Shown here piece by piece: positions 60,993-64,000 of a stretch of DNA of 64,000 nucleotides (position 1 is its first letter; every line of letters begins with the position of its first letter). The stretch covers positions 620,001 through 684,000 of the forward strand of contig NZ_WPZO01000001.1 of NCBI RefSeq assembly GCF_013031355.1. The letters are read 5' to 3'. Source of the stretch: Ruegeria arenilitoris. Lineage in GTDB: Bacteria > Pseudomonadota > Alphaproteobacteria > Rhodobacterales > Rhodobacteraceae. A program made the translations under genes and the position numbers. Below the pieces are notes generated by a model. It did no database searches. It was not told where the DNA came from and worked only from the letters and a program-made list of their open reading frames with translations.

Positions 60993-61015
60993 AAGTCCTG
61001 CCGGGCCTACCAAAT
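60993..61015 (+). repeat. attR-like direct repeat
   Basis: Exact copy of 39075-39097, the 3' end of the CAT tRNA plus AAT. It is not part of a complete tRNA here, so it marks the right end of the integrated element. Confidence 0.85.
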
Positions 61016-61116
61016 CCCTGCCTATTCACAAACATCGCGCTGCATCTGATCTTGCTTCACCCGCTCAAATCGCTTTTTTCTTGATCCAATGAAGCAACAA
61101 GCGAGGTCATTTGGAC

Positions 61117-62133
61117 ATGGTTGAGGCAATTCAGCCCCCGACCCGTCTCGTTGTCATCGTCGCGCCCAGCTTCAACATGTCGGCCACGATGGGGTTCATC
61201 GACCCGTTCCGCGCAGCCAACTATCTGGACGGTCGATCCTATTTCAGATGGGAGTTCGTGTCGGAATCCGGTGGGCTGTGCGTGTCCAGCAATGGGGTCG
61301 GCATTGAAACGCAAGCCCTGAGTGATTTCAGTCCTGAGCCGCCCGACATCGCCATCGTTTCGACCAGTTGGAACCCCGAGAAACACCTGACAGATCGGCT
61401 TGGCAGCGTCCTGCGCCAATGGGCGCGGTCCGGTGCTACTCTGGGCGCGCTGGACACAGGCGCGTTTGTTCTGGCGCAGGCCGGATTGCTGAAAGGTCGC
61501 CGCGCCACCGTGCATTATGAACATATCGACGCCTTTCAGGAGCTCTACCCCGATATTGAAGTCGTCGAGAATCTCTATGCGTTGGACGGCAACCGGATCA
61601 CCTGCTGCGGTGGAGGCGCCTCGGTGGATTTTGCTCTGCAGATCGTGCAGGGCATCCACGGCAGCGCGCTGGCCAACGCAGCCGCGCGGTACATCTTTCA
61701 CGACCGTCTTCGCGGCCCCGCCGCCATGCAGCAGCCCGAAGGCAGCGAACCGCTAGGCGCGCTTGTCCCCGCAACCCTGAAAGCAGCCATTCAGGTGATG
61801 GAGGCGCATTTGGAAGACCCTCTGTCTATCCCCGACATCTGTGAGCAGGCCGGGGTCTCGCATCGCCAGCTCGACCGGCTGTTTGCAACCTACATCAAGA
61901 AAACCCCTGCCCTGTATTACCGCGATATCCGGCTAGACCGGGCGCGCGGGCTGGTGACGCAAACCGAACTGCCGATTGCACAGGTCGCAATGGCTTCGGG
62001 TTTTGCCAGTCAGGTCCATTTCAGTCGGGCTTACAAGGACCGTTTCGGCCTGCCCCCTAGCCAGGACCGGACAGAGGGGCGCGTGCCGTTCGAATACCGT
62101 GCCTGGCCAATGCATCGTAAGCCCAAAGCCTGA
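61117..62133 (+). CDS. GlxA/GbdR-type AraC regulator
   Basis: Protein of 338 residues: an N-terminal DJ-1/PfpI-type domain (LVVIVAPSFNMSATMGFIDPFRAANYL, with WARSGATLGALDTGAFVLAQAG) and two C-terminal HTH units (LSIPDICEQAGVSHRQLDRLFATYIKKTP; LPIAQVAMASGFASQVHFSRAYKDRFGLPP). Regulators of this layout (GbdR) control betaine and choline catabolism. It lies just outside the island repeat, in front of the Rieske oxygenase and betC, which it probably activates. Choline-derived inducer is inference. ATG 61117 is used. Confidence 0.9.
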   Translation: MVEAIQPPTRLVVIVAPSFNMSATMGFIDPFRAANYLDGRSYFRWEFVSESGGLCVSSNGVGIETQALSDFSPEPPDIAIVSTSWNPEKHLTDRLGSVLRQWARSGATLGALDTGAFVLAQAGLLKGRRATVHYEHIDAFQELYPDIEVVENLYALDGNRITCCGGGASVDFALQIVQGIHGSALANAAARYIFHDRLRGPAAMQQPEGSEPLGALVPATLKAAIQVMEAHLEDPLSIPDICEQAGVSHRQLDRLFATYIKKTPALYYRDIRLDRARGLVTQTELPIAQVAMASGFASQVHFSRAYKDRFGLPPSQDRTEGRVPFEYRAWPMHRKPKA

Positions 62134-62264
62134 TCTCGCCGGGCGGCGATAAAAGTTTACTGCGTGGCGTAAAAGGTTAAGCGTCACGCTTCTTTTCCGA
62201 GGAACATAGCTTCAGCAAGCCAACCCTCCGGGCCAAACCCGGACGCGTTATGTGGAGCCCCAAA

Positions 62265-63404
62265 ATGAGCGCGCTGCCGTCCAAAGAGCAATTCGACCGG
62301 ATTTCCGACGGGTTCAGCCCCGACCCGTTCAACACGCAATCCCTGAAGGCCGAGGCCTATGTTGACCCGGCATGGCATCAAGTGGACCTGAACGAAATCC
62401 TCGCCAAGACATGGCAATGGGTGTGCCATGTCGAAAAGCTGCGCGCGCCGGGGTCCTATGTGACGGTTGAGATCGCAAACCGACCCGTTGCCGTGGTGCG
62501 TGACCGCGAAGGTACGCTGCGCGCCTTTTACAACGTCTGCAAACACCGCGCCCACCACCTGCTGTCCGGCGAGGGCGAAACAACCCGCATCATGTGCCCC
62601 TACCATGCGTGGGTCTATAAGCTGGACGGCCAGTTGGTGCGCGCGCCTGAAACCGAGAGCCTGACCGGGTTCAACACCAAGGACATCTGCCTGGATCAGG
62701 TGCAGGTCGAGGAGTTCGCGGGCTTCATTTATGTCAATCTCGACCCCGACGCACGGCCTCTGCGCGAGATTTCCGGCAATCTGGAAACCGAAATCCGCCA
62801 CTGGGCCCCGGATATCGAGAACCTGACCTTTGGCCACCGGCTGACCTATGACATCAAGTCGAATTGGAAGAACGTCGTCGACAACTTCCTCGAATGCTAC
62901 CACTGCCCGACCGCGCATAAGGATTTCTGCGATCTGGTCGACATGGATACCTACAAGGTGACGACCTACGGCATCTATTCCAGCCACATGGCCGAAGCGG
63001 GCAAAGGCGCAAACACCGCCTATGACGTGTCGAACGCGACCGTGCGCACCCATGCGGTTTGGTGGCTGTGGCCCACGACCTGCCTGATGCGCTATCCGGG
63101 GCGGTCGTCGATGATCGTGCTGAACATCATTCCGATCGGGCCGGACCGGACATTGGAGACCTATGACTTCTTCCTTGAGACGTCTGAGCCGGATGCGGCT
63201 GAACTGGAAGCGATCCGCTACCTGGATGAGGTGCTGCAGCGCGAAGACATCGACATCGTCGAAAGCGTACAGCGCGGCATGAGCACACCTGCATTTACCC
63301 AAGGCCGCATCGTGCATGACCCGAACGGTTCGGGCAAATCGGAACATGCGGTGCATCACTTCCACGGGCTGGTGCTGGACGCCTATAAACAGGCCGCACC
63401 GTGA
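62265..63404 (+). CDS. Rieske non-heme iron oxygenase alpha subunit (betaine-type)
   Basis: Oxygenase of 379 residues. Rieske 2Fe-2S site C92-K-H94 ... C111-P-Y-H114; mononuclear iron region in NFLECYHCPTAHKDF. Resembles glycine-betaine or related quaternary-amine demethylating oxygenases (GbcA-like), which remove a methyl group as formaldehyde and need a reductase partner not seen in this window. GGAG lies 7 bases before ATG 62265. Overlaps betC by four bases, so they form an operon. The substrate is inferred from the neighbours. Confidence 0.85.
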   Translation: MSALPSKEQFDRISDGFSPDPFNTQSLKAEAYVDPAWHQVDLNEILAKTWQWVCHVEKLRAPGSYVTVEIANRPVAVVRDREGTLRAFYNVCKHRAHHLLSGEGETTRIMCPYHAWVYKLDGQLVRAPETESLTGFNTKDICLDQVQVEEFAGFIYVNLDPDARPLREISGNLETEIRHWAPDIENLTFGHRLTYDIKSNWKNVVDNFLECYHCPTAHKDFCDLVDMDTYKVTTYGIYSSHMAEAGKGANTAYDVSNATVRTHAVWWLWPTTCLMRYPGRSSMIVLNIIPIGPDRTLETYDFFLETSEPDAAELEAIRYLDEVLQREDIDIVESVQRGMSTPAFTQGRIVHDPNGSGKSEHAVHHFHGLVLDAYKQAAP

Positions 63405-64000
63405 CACGGCCCAATATCGTTGTGGTCATGGCCGACCAACTGGCGCCGCAATTCTGCGGTGCTTACGGCCATCCGACAGTGAAAACGCCCAACATAGACG
63501 CCTTGGCTGCGCGCGGAATGCGGTTCGATGCGGCCTATTGCAACTCACCGCTCTGCGCGCCGTCGCGGTTTGCCTTCATGTCGGGGCAATTGATCAGCCG
63601 GATTGCGGCTTATGACAATGCCAGTGAATTCCGTGCCTCGGTCCCCACCTTTGCGCATTACCTGCAGGCTTTGGGCTATCGCACCTGCCTGTCGGGCAAA
63701 ATGCACTTTGTCGGCCCCGACCAGAAACACGGGTTTCAGGATCGCGTGACCACCGACATCTACCCGTCGGACTTCGCCTGGACCCCGGATTGGGAAGCCC
63801 CGGACGAGCGCATCGACAAGTGGTATCACAACATGCAGACGGTCAAGGAAAGTGGTGAGGCCATCGCCACTTTCCAGACCGACTATGATGACGAGGTCGA
63901 ATTTGCCGCCCGCCGTTGGTTGATCGACCGAGGCCGGGACCGGGCCGCAGGGGATGACGCTCCGTTTTGTCTGGTCGCCAGTTTCATCCACCCGCATGAC
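63401..64000 (+). CDS. betC: Choline-sulfatase, 3' part outside window
   Basis: Arylsulfatase-fold enzyme hydrolysing choline-O-sulfate to choline and sulfate. About 200 residues are visible, starting at GTG 63401 (overlapping the Rieske stop as GTGA). They hold the N-terminal metal site (VVMADQLAPQF), the formylglycine site LCAPSR with Cys to be converted, and the family stretch SGKMHFVGPDQKHGFQDR. No stop is reached. Confidence 0.93.
   Translation, partial: MTRPNIVVVMADQLAPQFCGAYGHPTVKTPNIDALAARGMRFDAAYCNSPLCAPSRFAFMSGQLISRIAAYDNASEFRASVPTFAHYLQALGYRTCLSGKMHFVGPDQKHGFQDRVTTDIYPSDFAWTPDWEAPDERIDKWYHNMQTVKESGEAIATFQTDYDDEVEFAARRWLIDRGRDRAAGDDAPFCLVASFIHPHD

Larger units (their letters stand above)
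39075..61015. mobile_element. Genomic island integrated in a tRNA gene
   Basis: Bordered by an exact 23-bp direct repeat: the last 20 bases of the tRNA plus three more (39075-39097), repeated at 60993-61015. Inside the right end are a tyrosine-recombinase C-terminal fragment (60147 onward) and phage-type HNH genes. The interior is AT-richer than its flanks and carries unrelated accessory genes, many of them regulator-enzyme pairs. The integrase is truncated, so the island is probably fixed. About 22 kb. The interior cargo may have come in several steps. Confidence 0.82.

Noticed and set aside
62184-63407. 407-codon minus-strand frame
   Set aside because: Opposite the Rieske oxygenase gene, which has intact iron-sulfur and iron-binding motifs.

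Overview
The window looks like chromosome of a marine alphaproteobacterium of the Rhodobacteraceae (Roseobacter group, Ruegeria/Phaeobacter-like). This is inferred from the GC-rich core genes, the B12-dependent ribonucleotide reductase, the trpGDC-moaC-moeA-lexA-comEC-gltX order, the alphaproteobacterial LexA box (GAAC-N7-GAAC) and the choline-sulfatase/Rieske cluster. No species is claimed.

Positions 1-39,094 are mainly core housekeeping. The run starts with cysS (cut by the left edge), an aminotransferase, a small outer-membrane protein and an MttB-family corrinoid methyltransferase. These are followed by nrdJ, tRNA-Pro, a DUF192 protein, a double cold-shock-domain protein, pdxH, fabI, gpt, a second aminotransferase, a PpiD-like chaperone and trpE. 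TrpE is separated from trpGDC by minus-strand genes: a core-looking polysaccharide deacetylase and an AT-richer insert with a membrane protein and a frameshifted exported protein. Next come the overlapping trpG-trpD-trpC-moaC-moeA operon, lexA with a self-control site, comEC, gltX, gltA and a radical SAM gene whose leader carries a second LexA box. The core ends with a B12-binding corrinoid protein, a DUF1638 protein, sufE, a lipoprotein, rnd, purN-purM and a CAT-anticodon tRNA.

Positions 39,075-61,015 form a genomic island of about 22 kb. The last 20 bases of the tRNA plus 3 following bases recur exactly as a 23-bp direct repeat at 60,993-61,015, the signature of integration into a tRNA 3' end. 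Just inside the right repeat lie a C-terminal fragment of a tyrosine recombinase and remnants of a phage HNH cassette. Both island edges hold decayed genes with in-frame stop codons. The island interior is an accessory metabolic and regulatory assortment: LysR, AraC, MocR and TetR regulators next to short-chain dehydrogenases, an AEC exporter, LysE and YdcZ-type transporters, a methylenetetrahydrofolate-reductase-like protein, a class III nucleotide cyclase and several small unknown genes.

From 61,016 to the right edge the chromosome resumes with a choline-sulfate/betaine-type cluster: a GlxA/GbdR-like regulator, a Rieske oxygenase and betC, which is cut by the window edge. Methylated amines and B12 recur in the core part of the window (MttB homologue, corrinoid protein, DUF1638 protein, NrdJ, Rieske oxygenase, BetC), which fits a marine bacterium that uses osmolytes as carbon and nitrogen sources.
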